From: G038396625 sp038396625
Lineage (GTDB): Bacteria > Bacillota > Clostridia > Peptostreptococcales > Thermotaleaceae
DNA length: 64,000 nt
Assembly: GCA_038396625.1 (NCBI GenBank)
Contig: CP121688.1
Span: forward strand, 3,658,001 to 3,722,000
Reading direction: 5' to 3'
Both the position numbers and the translations under genes were made by a program. The notes beneath the pieces are model-generated. The model made no database searches, had not been told where the DNA came from, and saw nothing but the letters and a program-made list of their open reading frames with translations. This document shows, piece after piece, positions 17,621-25,967 of this stretch (positions within the stretch are counted from its first letter, which is position 1; each line of letters begins with the position of its first letter).

Positions 17621-18928
17621 ATGTCAAACTTTATTTTTGAAAATTTATTTTTATCGGTTGGTATTGATGTAGGTGCTGATTTCAGCTGGATGTCTATAGC
17701 ACTACCTAACCAAACCTTTGTAGGAAAACCTTTTAAAATCCTACATTCTGACCTTAATTCCCTTGCTCTAGCTGTTTCTAAAATAAAAGAAGCAGAAGAG
17801 CTGTATTCTTTGGAAAGTCGCATTTTCCTAGAATCCACGGGAATTTATCATTACCCACTCTTCTGCTATCTTCGTGATAAAGGATTTTGTGCATCCATCA
17901 TTAATCCTATCATCACTAAGTCTAGCACAAACATGAACATTAGAAAAGTGCATAATGACCGTTTCGATTCTAAAAAAGCTGCTTTAATCGGTTTAAAGCC
18001 AGATTTAAAGGTTTCTCTGATGCCTTCCGAGCTTGCTCTTGACTTAAGAAATCTTTCTAGAGAATATTATGACCTGATGGACAACCGTTCCTCCTATGTC
18101 AATAAACTGCAAGGTGAGCTTCGTATGGTGTTTCCTCAGTACCTGAATATCTTTTCTAAGATTACCACCAATACTTCTCTTACTTTGTTGGAAAAATTCA
18201 CATCCCCAGATGCCTTTTTACAGGCTTCAAAGGATGAAATAATTGATTCCATACGTTCTACTGCTAGATTTGGGCTTTCATATGCTCTTAATAAATATCA
18301 TGCCATTTTTCAGGCAGCTACTAATGCCAAGGTCTTTGGAAGCTCTGTCAGCAGTAATTTTAAAAGAATCCAATTGTATATCCGCTTTATTCGCCAGTAT
18401 GATGAAGAAATCTCTTCTCTGCTGGAAGATATGCGCCAATTGGTAAATGCCAATGAAGGCTCTGACTTTGTGAAGCAGATTCGTCTGATTGAATCTTTCA
18501 AAGGTGCTGGCTTTCTCTCTGCTGTCAGCCTTATGGGTGAAATCGGTGATTTTTCTGCCTTTAACACTCCCAAGCAACTGTTTGCCTACTTTGGTCTTGA
18601 TCCCGCCGTAAAGCAGTCTGGTAAGTTTGAGGGAACCAAAATTAGTATGTCAAAACGTGGCTCTCGCATTGCAAGAAGAGTCATTCATACAATGGCATTA
18701 ATCAGCATTAGTAAAAATCGGAATGGTTCTGCGAAGAACCCTGTTCTTCGTGATTATTACCTTAAAAAGTGTCAAAGTAAACCTAAAATGGTAGCTCTCG
18801 GAGCTGTCATGCATAAAGTGTGTAATATTGTTTTTGCCATTCTCCGGGATGAAAAACCTTTTGAAATTATCACACCGGAAGAACATCAAAAGAATTACTT
18901 AAAAGCAAAATGCGACGTCGCTGCATAA
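17621..18928 (+). CDS. IS110-family transposase (DEDD recombinase)
   Basis: A 435-residue transposase. The N-terminal RuvC-like DEDD domain shows SVGIDVGADFS (first Asp), FLESTGIYHYPL (Glu) and KVHNDRFDSKKAA (last acidic pair). A helical linker leads to the C-terminal Transposase_20 domain with FKGAGFLSAVSLMGEIGDFS, QLFAYFGLDPAVKQSG (the catalytic Ser region) and KRGSRIARR. The frame opens at 17519, but GAAAGGAG lies 9 bases before the ATG at 17621, which gives the normal family N-terminus. The gene looks intact, so the element may be active. It is antisense to the hut operon. Confidence 0.95.
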   Translation: MSNFIFENLFLSVGIDVGADFSWMSIALPNQTFVGKPFKILHSDLNSLALAVSKIKEAEELYSLESRIFLESTGIYHYPLFCYLRDKGFCASIINPIITKSSTNMNIRKVHNDRFDSKKAALIGLKPDLKVSLMPSELALDLRNLSREYYDLMDNRSSYVNKLQGELRMVFPQYLNIFSKITTNTSLTLLEKFTSPDAFLQASKDEIIDSIRSTARFGLSYALNKYHAIFQAATNAKVFGSSVSSNFKRIQLYIRFIRQYDEEISSLLEDMRQLVNANEGSDFVKQIRLIESFKGAGFLSAVSLMGEIGDFSAFNTPKQLFAYFGLDPAVKQSGKFEGTKISMSKRGSRIARRVIHTMALISISKNRNGSAKNPVLRDYYLKKCQSKPKMVALGAVMHKVCNIVFAILRDEKPFEIITPEEHQKNYLKAKCDVAA

Positions 18929-19063
18929 TGTAATCCCATACGAATAACTTCGTTTTTGTCAGCTGTCAAAAGGCTTGTTAAAGTTACCCTTTTTTAGCGA
19001 GCAAGAAATATCAAATATTTTTTATTTCACCATTGACATTTCTTAGCTGGACTTTGTTTTTTA

Positions 19064-19936
19064 TCAATAAATTTGCTCCATTGAAAAGTCATGGACTTGT
19101 AAGTAATGCTTCAATACCTCTTCTAACGCCATCAACGGAACAGGTCCCACTAATTCTGCTCCAGCGATAATTACACCATATCGCGCTGCTTCTGATCGAA
19201 TGGTTTCCATCACTCTAGGAATAGGCGTTTTTTCATAATTTACAAGATTCATAGATACTTGAACCATTTTTTTTTCCTCTAAATTAAGAGCAATGGCTCG
19301 AACATATTGATATCCTCCTGTTGCCCCTCTCACAGCTCTTACAATTTTCTTACCTATCTCTAAATCCTCAGTTTTTAAATTCACATTAAAGGCCACCAAA
19401 GGGAAACGTACACCTGTAACAGTAGCACCACTCCTTGGAACAAATGCATGAGGTCCTTCGTCGGGCTTCCACTCTGGGCTTTTCATTTTTTCTGGTAGAG
19501 CTTCATACTGTCCTTTTCGAATCTTTACTAAGCTTTTTCGTTCTGGTGTTGTAGCCGCATCCTCATAATAGTACACAGGTACCCCCATATTGCCTAAAAA
19601 TTTACCAAACGCTTTCGCAATCTCAATTGCTTCTTCAATTTCTACATTTCTTACGGGCACAAATGGCACAACGTCTACTGCCCCCATACGTGGATGACTC
19701 CCTTCATGCTTTGTCATGTCTATGAGGTCAATGGCCTTAGCAGCAAGTCTTTTTGTAGATTCTAATACATTTTCGGGTTCTCCTATATATGTAAAAACTG
19801 TTCGATTGTGATCTTTATCAGAATCTAAATCAATCATTTTTACGTCTTCTTTTTCTAAAAGTGCTTTTTTCACGCTGTCGATTACAGCTGGATTTCTACC
19901 CTCACTAATGTTTACTTCTGCTAGTAATGTCTTCAT
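19064..19936 (-). CDS. ftcD: Glutamate formimidoyltransferase
   Basis: Transfers the formimino group of N-formimino-glutamate to tetrahydrofolate, releasing glutamate. The 290 residues cover only the transferase half of the mammalian two-domain enzyme. The cyclodeaminase half is a separate upstream gene here. Motifs include EVNISEGRN, HPRMGAVDVVPF and RSGATVTGVRFPLVAFNVNL. A GTG at 19943-19945 is in frame, but GGGGAAG is 8 bases before the ATG at 19936. It lies 49 bases after fchA. Its 3' side abuts the IS110 element. Confidence 0.95.
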   Translation of the reverse strand: MKTLLAEVNISEGRNPAVIDSVKKALLEKEDVKMIDLDSDKDHNRTVFTYIGEPENVLESTKRLAAKAIDLIDMTKHEGSHPRMGAVDVVPFVPVRNVEIEEAIEIAKAFGKFLGNMGVPVYYYEDAATTPERKSLVKIRKGQYEALPEKMKSPEWKPDEGPHAFVPRSGATVTGVRFPLVAFNVNLKTEDLEIGKKIVRAVRGATGGYQYVRAIALNLEEKKMVQVSMNLVNYEKTPIPRVMETIRSEAARYGVIIAGAELVGPVPLMALEEVLKHYLQVHDFSMEQIY

Positions 19937-19985
19937 CTCTTTCACTTCCCCATCTTTTATATTTCGTTTCCATAAATCAAGCTTC

Positions 19986-20546
19986 TTACTTGCTTAATAT
20001 CTCTATTTGCTTTTGAAAATCTGCTTTGACTTTCTCATTTTTAATGAGTGGAAGATTTGCCTCGATATTTAAAACGCATCCCTTCACGCCTGCGCCTGCT
20101 AAAAGTATTGCTTCTGCCAAATCTGAACCTGCATTTGGATTAGATTGACCATCTAGCAAAAGACTTAATTCCTGCACTCTTTTACACATTTGTCCATTCT
20201 GCATAGGTACAGTAGCTGCTTGGATTGCACCATTTTGAATGGCCTGAGAACGCTGTTTTTTCTCTTCATCTGTTGCTTTTGGCAGTGCATAGGCATCTTT
20301 TATCATGCAAAATGCTTGGGTATCTTTTTCTGCTCCTAAGAGTAAATCCTTGGCTAAATGATCTCCTTCTTCCGCAATTTCCATATATTTTTCAGCCGAT
20401 AATCCATAATCTTTTTTTGTTGATAATCTAGCAACCATTGCCACCATTCCTGCAGCCATAGCACCAGCTAAAGCTGCGGCCGAGCCACCACCAACTGTAA
20501 AATCCTTTGAATCAATCACCTTTTCTAAAACATGTACACTAGACAT
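19986..20546 (-). CDS. fchA: Formimino-THF cyclodeaminase / methenyl-THF cyclohydrolase
   Basis: Acts on 5-formimino-tetrahydrofolate to release ammonia and give 5,10-methenyl-THF, linking histidine breakdown to one-carbon metabolism. The 186 residues are all-helical with the family signature GGGSAAALAGAMAAGMVAMVARLS near the N-terminus and SNPNAGSDLAEAI later. It is slightly shorter than usual (about 200-210). Its ATG shares one base with the hutI stop (TAATG), so the two are translationally coupled. Cyclohydrolase versus cyclodeaminase activity cannot be told from sequence; the hut context favours cyclodeaminase. Confidence 0.9.
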   Translation of the reverse strand: MSSVHVLEKVIDSKDFTVGGGSAAALAGAMAAGMVAMVARLSTKKDYGLSAEKYMEIAEEGDHLAKDLLLGAEKDTQAFCMIKDAYALPKATDEEKKQRSQAIQNGAIQAATVPMQNGQMCKRVQELSLLLDGQSNPNAGSDLAEAILLAGAGVKGCVLNIEANLPLIKNEKVKADFQKQIEILSK

Positions 20547-21853
20547 TATGATATTCCCACCTTTACAATATGATTTAGCATGGAAACTCCAGATTGCTCC
20601 TTGTCTACTACGACCTTCCCTCTTTTAATGACCTTTTCCACAAGATTGCCTCCAAGACGATAAATGACATCCTCAAAGGTTCCTGCATCCCATATTTGAA
20701 TATCTGCTAATTTACCTACTTCTAATGACCCACGATCATCTTCTAAGTTTAATGCCATTGCACCTCCTATTGTAGCTGCTCGTAAGGCTTCAGCGGGACT
20801 CATTTTATGCTGTCGACAAGCTAGGGCCATTACAAATTGCATGGATTCATTCCAGCAACCTGGACAGCAATTTGTTGCTAAGGCTAAGGTCATCCCTTCT
20901 GCAATCATCATTCTTGGATTAAAGGGTTTAGGATGCTTAACAGCAAAATCTATAGCAGGAAGCAATACACCTGGTACATTTGCCTCTGCCAGCTTACGCA
21001 TTACTGATCTAGGTGTATAGTTTAAATGATCCGCAGAAGCCATTGCCATTTGTGCTGCTAGGTCTGATCCCCCAATATAAGAATAAGCATCTGTATGTAT
21101 TTTAGGCTCAAGTCCAGCATTTCTGGCTACTTGAAGAATTCTTTCCGATTCTTCAGCAGTGTAATGTCCCTCATCACACCAAATGTCACAGAAGCTTGCT
21201 AACCCTAACTCTGCTACCCAAGGAATCATTTCCCACAACAAAGTTTCAATATATTTATCTCGAGGAATATCTGTGGGCCATCCATGAGCGCCCAAAAAAG
21301 TAGATACAATGTCTATAGGCAAATTCTTATTTAATTTTTCATTGATCTGCAAAATTTTAATCTCAGATGATGTAGACAGACCATAGCCACTTTTGCTTTC
21401 TACCGTGGTTGTGCCCGCATAAAGCATGCGTTCTAGCCTTGCTACAGCGGTATGAAACAATATTTCTTCTGTCGCATTCCTAGTCATTTCCACGGTAACC
21501 ATAATTCCGGTTTTAATGCCCATCTGCTTTAACACCTCAGGATCTTCAACTGTCATACGAGCAGCATATTCTTTAACACGAGATCCTCCGAAAATAAGAT
21601 GTGTGTGGCAATCAACAAAACCAGGTGCTACCACTTTATTGCTTGCATCAATAAATAGCGCTTCACTACAATCAATCAATCCTTCAACTTCTTCTTTTGT
21701 ACCTACCGCTGCAATTTTTTCTCCTTCTACTGCAATCCAGCCGTTTTCTATGCACCCAATCAAATCTTGAGCATCTTTTCTGCAAGTTATTATTTGTTTA
21801 CTATTTCCTATAATTAAATCAGCTTTTATTTTATCTTTGTTATTTTCCAACAT
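20546..21853 (-). CDS. hutI: Imidazolonepropionase
   Basis: Hydrolyses 4-imidazolone-5-propionate to N-formimino-L-glutamate, the third step of histidine degradation. It belongs to the amidohydrolase superfamily. The metal-binding motif DCHTHLIFGG is near residue 78, KSGYGLSTSSEIK near 160, and the later HTDAYSYIGGSDLA and ATNCCPGCW fit the family. At 435 residues it is slightly longer than most because of its N-terminus. Start: GGGGGTGAGGA-ATG. It follows hutU across a gap that contains a strong hairpin, and overlaps fchA by one base. Confidence 0.96.
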   Translation of the reverse strand: MLENNKDKIKADLIIGNSKQIITCRKDAQDLIGCIENGWIAVEGEKIAAVGTKEEVEGLIDCSEALFIDASNKVVAPGFVDCHTHLIFGGSRVKEYAARMTVEDPEVLKQMGIKTGIMVTVEMTRNATEEILFHTAVARLERMLYAGTTTVESKSGYGLSTSSEIKILQINEKLNKNLPIDIVSTFLGAHGWPTDIPRDKYIETLLWEMIPWVAELGLASFCDIWCDEGHYTAEESERILQVARNAGLEPKIHTDAYSYIGGSDLAAQMAMASADHLNYTPRSVMRKLAEANVPGVLLPAIDFAVKHPKPFNPRMMIAEGMTLALATNCCPGCWNESMQFVMALACRQHKMSPAEALRAATIGGAMALNLEDDRGSLEVGKLADIQIWDAGTFEDVIYRLGGNLVEKVIKRGKVVVDKEQSGVSMLNHIVKVGIS

Positions 21854-21875
21854 TCCTCACCCCCTTAATAAACTA

Positions 21876-21926
21876 ACTTGTACCTTTCGATTATCTTTTT
21901 TTATAGATATTTTGAAAGGTACAAGT
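21876..21926 (-). repeat. Intercistronic hairpin between hutU and hutI
   Basis: ACTTGTACCTTTC (21876-21888) and GAAAGGTACAAGT (21914-21926) form a perfect 13-bp stem around a 25-base A/T-rich loop. It could stabilise the upstream hutU message or reduce read-through into hutI. Confidence 0.65.
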
Positions 21927-21982
21927 ATGATCACATCATTATGTCCTATACCACCATTTCGTATTTAGATCCATCATCTATT

Positions 21983-23698
21983 TTAACGAGGAGCCTTTCC
22001 ATCTGGGCCAAAGGTTACTTTTTCTGCTGGCTCCCACCATAGAGGTATTTTTATGCTTTCATCTGTTAGTTTTCCTTTTCCATTGGCTACATCTCTTGCA
22101 ATCTCATAGCCTGCCTGTGCATGTCGCACCACACCGATTCCTGAGTCTACGGTAAGAGCTGCTTCTAGTCTAAGGTCTGCCTCTTCTGTTCCATCGGCAA
22201 TCATTGTTACTCCCGTATGCACTGCTTCTCCCATGGAGTAGTTTGCTTGGATAGCAATTAAGTCACAGCCTGCTGCGCAGTTTAGTAATCCATTAAGATA
22301 TGGCCAGTCAGAGATTAAGTCTCCGCCATCCTTCATGTTTTCTGATTCAAATGTTGGGTTTACGATAGATCCTGAGTCTAGGTTATCTCTTGAGAAAGCT
22401 ACAGGTCCTGATAATTCACCCTTCTTGATTAATTCGTTTACTGCTAAACCAAAACGCTTTCTTTGTCCAAAGCCCATGTAGCAAATTCTTGCGGGCAATG
22501 CTTCTATTGGCAGATGCTTACGTGCTAAGTTGATCCATCTTTCTACCAATGGATCCCCTTTGCAGATTTCAAGAGCTAAATCATCTGTCTTTCTAAGATC
22601 CTCTGGATCTCCCGATAAACAAGTCCATCTGAAAGGTCCACGTCCTTCGCAGAATAATGGTCTAATGTATTCTGATACAAATCCTGGAATTGTCATGGCT
22701 TCTTTTTCTGGCATTCCTGCATCTCTACATTCCTTACGGATACTGGTACCATATTCAAATACTTCTACGCCTTTTCTGTAGAAAGCATTCATAACACTTA
22801 ATTGCTTTTTCATGGTTTCACGGGCATCTTCAAGATATGCTTTACGGTCTCTTACACGATATTCATCAGCTTGTTCTCCTGTATAACCAGATGGTATATA
22901 AGAAATGGGATCATGACATGGACACATTTCACTAATAATATCTGGCATAAATCCTTTTTCATAGGCTTCCTCAAATATATCTGCTGCATTTCCCACAACT
23001 GCCACAGATAAAGGCTGTTTTTTTGCTACAGCTTCTTTCGCCAATGCGATAGCCTCATCTAGTGAATATACCATTTTATCCATGTAATTTTTTTCAATCC
23101 GTCTTTGGATGACTCTTTCATCAGCGTCTACAACAATGGCTACGCCTCCATGCATCTTCATAGCCCAGCTTTGGTTACCACCCATTCCTCCTGCACCTGC
23201 AGTTAAATAGATTTTTCCTGTTAGATCATTATTAAATTTCTTAATAGCAATGGCAGATAAAGTTTCAAAGGTTCCTTGGATCACTCCCTGTGTTCCTATG
23301 TATTCCCAAGGAGCTGCTGTGTATTGGGCAAACATGGTAAGGTTTTTATCTTGCAAGTCATAGAAGGTTTCCCAATCTGCCTTCATAATATTTGTTGTTG
23401 CCATGACAACACGGGGTGCTAATTTATGTGTCTTAAAGATGGCTACAGGCATTCCTGACTGTACAACCAAGGTTTCATTATCTTCTAATTCTTTTAATGA
23501 CTTTACAATGGCATGATAAGATTCCCAGTTTCTTGCGCATTTTCCATTGCCCCCGTAGATTACAAGCAGCTCTGGAATTTCTGCATTTTCCATATTGTTT
23601 TCAAGCATTCTTAGAATAGATTCTTGCTTCCAGCCCTTACATCTTAGAGTAGGACCTCTTTGTGCCTTTACCTCATAAAGTATTTCTGCTTTACTCAT
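21983..23698 (-). CDS. hutU: Urocanate hydratase, copy 1
   Basis: Converts urocanate to imidazolonepropionate using tightly bound NAD+ as an electrophile. The 571 residues include the NAD-binding stretch TAGAGGMGGNQSWAMKMHGG, the conserved cysteine region CYMGFGQRKRFGLAVN and FSRDNLDSGSIVNP. It is the first gene of the hutU-hutI-fchA-ftcD-(IS)-hutH operon. A near-consensus sigma-54 promoter lies 49 bases upstream of the start. The protein is identical to the product of 37372-39087; the two genes differ by about eight silent bases that I could find. Confidence 0.98.
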   Translation of the reverse strand: MSKAEILYEVKAQRGPTLRCKGWKQESILRMLENNMENAEIPELLVIYGGNGKCARNWESYHAIVKSLKELEDNETLVVQSGMPVAIFKTHKLAPRVVMATTNIMKADWETFYDLQDKNLTMFAQYTAAPWEYIGTQGVIQGTFETLSAIAIKKFNNDLTGKIYLTAGAGGMGGNQSWAMKMHGGVAIVVDADERVIQRRIEKNYMDKMVYSLDEAIALAKEAVAKKQPLSVAVVGNAADIFEEAYEKGFMPDIISEMCPCHDPISYIPSGYTGEQADEYRVRDRKAYLEDARETMKKQLSVMNAFYRKGVEVFEYGTSIRKECRDAGMPEKEAMTIPGFVSEYIRPLFCEGRGPFRWTCLSGDPEDLRKTDDLALEICKGDPLVERWINLARKHLPIEALPARICYMGFGQRKRFGLAVNELIKKGELSGPVAFSRDNLDSGSIVNPTFESENMKDGGDLISDWPYLNGLLNCAAGCDLIAIQANYSMGEAVHTGVTMIADGTEEADLRLEAALTVDSGIGVVRHAQAGYEIARDVANGKGKLTDESIKIPLWWEPAEKVTFGPDGKAPR

Positions 23699-23746
23699 TC
23701 TGTTTTCCCCCTTGTATATTTTTCATTTCTTTATGCCTTATATATA

Positions 23747-23762
23747 AGCAAGGGGTGTGCCA
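23747..23762 (-). promoter_or_regulatory. Sigma-54 promoter of the hut operon
   Basis: TGGCACACCCCTTGCT on the minus strand matches the -24/-12 consensus TGGCACN5TTGCW completely. It lies upstream of hutU copy 1. The same site is upstream of copy 2 at 39136-39151. Confidence 0.9.
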
Positions 23763-23858
23763 ACTTTATATTTTTCTTCGTATAGCCTCGAATCATGTAG
23801 AATTCAGTATTGATTTGAACCATTTTGTTCTATTTGCATACTTATATTGGATAAACAT

Positions 23859-23921
23859 GTATAAAATTTATCCACATCCGGTTATATATTGCTGTGTTTG
23901 CTTATCGTATAAAAATTATAC
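23859..23921. promoter_or_regulatory. Candidate activator sites (UAS) for the hut operon
   Basis: GTATAAAATTTATCC (23859-23873) and the near-perfect dyad GTATAAAAATTATAC (23907-23921) lie 96 and 144 bases upstream of the sigma-54 promoter. Similar 15-mers occur upstream of hutU copy 2 and the transporter at 31312-32625. They are probable binding sites for the sigma-54 activator at 39427-41148. Confidence 0.65.
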
Positions 23922-24561
23922 AGTGGATAGGTTTTATGCATATTGCTATTTTTCTTAATCTAATTTGTTAAATAGATAAAAGATTTTCTTGCAATAAATC
24001 TTCGTCTAATTACCGTGTCTTTCTGTATAGTTATACTAAACAAGTAATTCTTTTATATAATCACTAAGTATAGTGTAGTACAATCATTTAATCCTTTCAT
24101 TTTCCAAAAATTTTAGAAACACTGCAATAGGTCCATTATTAAGAGGCTATTTTAGTGTACTAACCTACATTAGGTTAATTTTAAAATACATCATAACATA
24201 AACAGAATTAAAAGCAATCAGCTTGTGCTAATCACCATTAATGTTCCTAATGTTGAATTGCTGCCATTTTCTCTACATAATTTTAGATCTACTTCCCGTT
24301 TTTTGCTTACCATTGCAAAGATAGAATTATCTTTTGCTGCCCATCTCACATGCTCTGTTGTCATATCTATTGACATATTAACTATCATTTTTATTGTTCA
24401 AGGCAAAAATAGCATGAAAAATATTTATTACTTTAAAGCTGTCATACAGTAGGTCTACATATGTCAATCTGCCACAGCGTAGCCTAAATATGTCATCTGC
24501 TTTATGCTTACAAGTAAATTAGCTTTACAACACATAGGTTAGTTTTTAGTTAATAAAATTG
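23922..24561. other. Non-coding region with remnants
   Basis: Apart from a possible gene remnant at 24218-24376 and a small perfect hairpin TAACCTA-cat-TAGGTTA (24161-24177), no gene or RNA was recognised. The long A/T-rich gap between the hut operon and the racemase-like gene suggests lost genes. Confidence 0.4.
24218..24376 (-). pseudogene. Possible aminotransferase N-terminal remnant
   Basis: A 52-codon frame reads MSIDMTTEHVRWAAKDNSIF and then AMVSKKREVDLKL, ending NSTLGTLMVIS. It resembles, from memory, the N-terminus of clostridial class I aminotransferases (a WAAKDNIFGIS...-like start and a xTLGxLL segment). No ribosome site was seen and the frame stops early. It is a weak call. Confidence 0.25.
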
Positions 24562-24609
24562 AAATGATTCATCCATAGTCAACAATTAGCTGCTATAAAT
24601 GAATCATTT
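24562..24609 (-). terminator. Hairpin downstream of the racemase-like gene
   Basis: AAATGATTCAT / ATGAATCATTT is a perfect 11-bp stem with a 26-base loop. On the minus strand it is followed by CAATTTTATT. It is the likely end of the TRAP/racemase operon. Confidence 0.6.
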
Positions 24610-24675
24610 GCTATAAGAATTGAGCTTTAATTTTTACCCGCCATCAAAATTCATTAAATAGTACAATACTTACTG

Positions 24676-25938
24676 CTAACTAATTGTTTCTATAGCACTA
24701 TCATTGGGATCCACTCTAATTATGTTTTTATCATTTTTTACGTATTCTAATAATGCATCCGAAACTTCAATATATTCTAGCTCTAATGTATTTTTAATTC
24801 TAACAATCTTTAAGTTGTTTTTATCTACTCCTCTGAGTATTTTTATAGCTATTTTTATAGCCTCTTCTTCATTTTCAGCTATTAAAGGTATCTTACAGTC
24901 GTCAATGCATTTCGTAGCTATGCCATTTGCGTAAATTGATTCATAATCTAATTGCTCGAATACTTTTCTCGTTGTAATATCAAATATACCCATCCCAATA
25001 CCATTACCATGCGATTCTTTTGATATATTTAATAGAATCATTTTATTAATCTGAGGAACTTCTAAAACGAATTCCTTTAAAATATAGCTTTTGCCTAATA
25101 TATTGGGATCATATCCTGCCCCTGAAATGTTCTTTCCTATTTCCTGTACAATTAATATATCTATGTTAGGAATCATAAGTGTTGGCATATTTTTTCTCGC
25201 AATTTTAACAAGCTCAATTTCTCTAGATATCAATTCTTTAGCAGGAATAAATTCAATTTTTGATGTCCTATCATATGCATTCTCCAGTATTGCTACGCCA
25301 AACCCAACTTGTACCTTTTCCATTATGATTGAAGCCGATTCTTTAATTATTTCTCCAAAGTTATCAAATTCTTCTTCATGAATAGCAGAACAACCTATCT
25401 GATTACCTAATCCTATAACTAACATTTTGCATATTCCACTCTGTATATCCGCAACAAAGTCTGTGTGCAGCTTTATTCTATTGATTGGTACTACAACATC
25501 TGCTTCATAAGCAGTTTTATCAAAATAAACGTCAATACCTTTTTTTGTCTTACCTAGATGAACAACATCAGTTTTCGTTATTATTGGTACTTGCATATAT
25601 TCTTCAGTAATTCCATATCCATAGAGTATTTCTCTCTGACCTTCCTCAGTTCCACCACCATGGCTTCCCATCGCAGAAACTATATAAGGATTCGCTCCCA
25701 TTTTCTTAATTTTGTCTATTGTTAGCTTTACTATTTCTTGTAAATTTTTAATACCTCTGCTCCCTACGGCTACTGCGACTTTCTGTCCTGGCTTAATAAT
25801 AGATATAATAGATTCTTTTTTTGCTTCTGCATCGATAGCACCTCTTATGTCGTTCAGTTCTTCTTTTTCAAAAACTTGTTTTACTCTATGCATTTTGGGT
25901 AAAACAATATTTAAATCTTCATCAAGTAATATAGGCAT
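24676..25938 (-). CDS. LarA-like nickel-pincer racemase/epimerase homologue (DUF2088)
   Basis: A 420-residue member of the lactate racemase (LarA) superfamily, whose characterised members racemise or epimerise 2-hydroxy acids using a nickel-pincer nucleotide. The N-terminal DUF2088 domain has MGSHGGGTEEGQ (His93, equivalent to the first catalytic His). The segment from His158 to Lys171 (KLHTDFVADIQSGICK) corresponds to the LarA stretch that carries a second His and the cofactor-linking Lys, although the spacing differs. It lies 29 bases after dctM, so it is part of the TRAP operon, which suggests that it acts on the imported hydroxy acid. No larB, larC or larE cofactor genes are in the window. 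The substrate is unknown. Confidence 0.75.
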   Translation of the reverse strand: MPILLDEDLNIVLPKMHRVKQVFEKEELNDIRGAIDAEAKKESIISIIKPGQKVAVAVGSRGIKNLQEIVKLTIDKIKKMGANPYIVSAMGSHGGGTEEGQREILYGYGITEEYMQVPIITKTDVVHLGKTKKGIDVYFDKTAYEADVVVPINRIKLHTDFVADIQSGICKMLVIGLGNQIGCSAIHEEEFDNFGEIIKESASIIMEKVQVGFGVAILENAYDRTSKIEFIPAKELISREIELVKIARKNMPTLMIPNIDILIVQEIGKNISGAGYDPNILGKSYILKEFVLEVPQINKMILLNISKESHGNGIGMGIFDITTRKVFEQLDYESIYANGIATKCIDDCKIPLIAENEEEAIKIAIKILRGVDKNNLKIVRIKNTLELEYIEVSDALLEYVKNDKNIIRVDPNDSAIETIS

Positions 25939-25967
25939 TTTACTAACTCCATTCTGTCATGAAATTG

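Larger units (their letters stand above)
17290..19050 (+). mobile_element. IS110-family insertion sequence (ends approximate)
   Basis: The element carries one transposase gene in the opposite direction to the surrounding hut genes and sits between ftcD and hutH. A non-coding 5' part of about 330 bases precedes the transposase and about 120 bases follow it. No terminal inverted repeats or target duplication were seen, as expected for IS110. The stated ends are estimates: native sequence must include the hutH ribosome site (to about 17255) and the ftcD stop (19064). Confidence 0.75.
21981..23783. repeat. Duplicated hutU block, copy 1
   Basis: About 1.8 kb that is almost identical to 37370-39172, in the same orientation. 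It spans the whole hutU gene, its ribosome site and its sigma-54 promoter, and ends about 20 bases upstream of the promoter (shared sequence stops at TTCTTCGTAT). Sequence outside these limits is unrelated between the copies. Confidence 0.95.

Noticed and set aside
22530..22781. Plus-strand frames inside hutU that recur at 37919-38170
   Set aside because: They are identical only because the hutU block is duplicated; they are antisense shadows.
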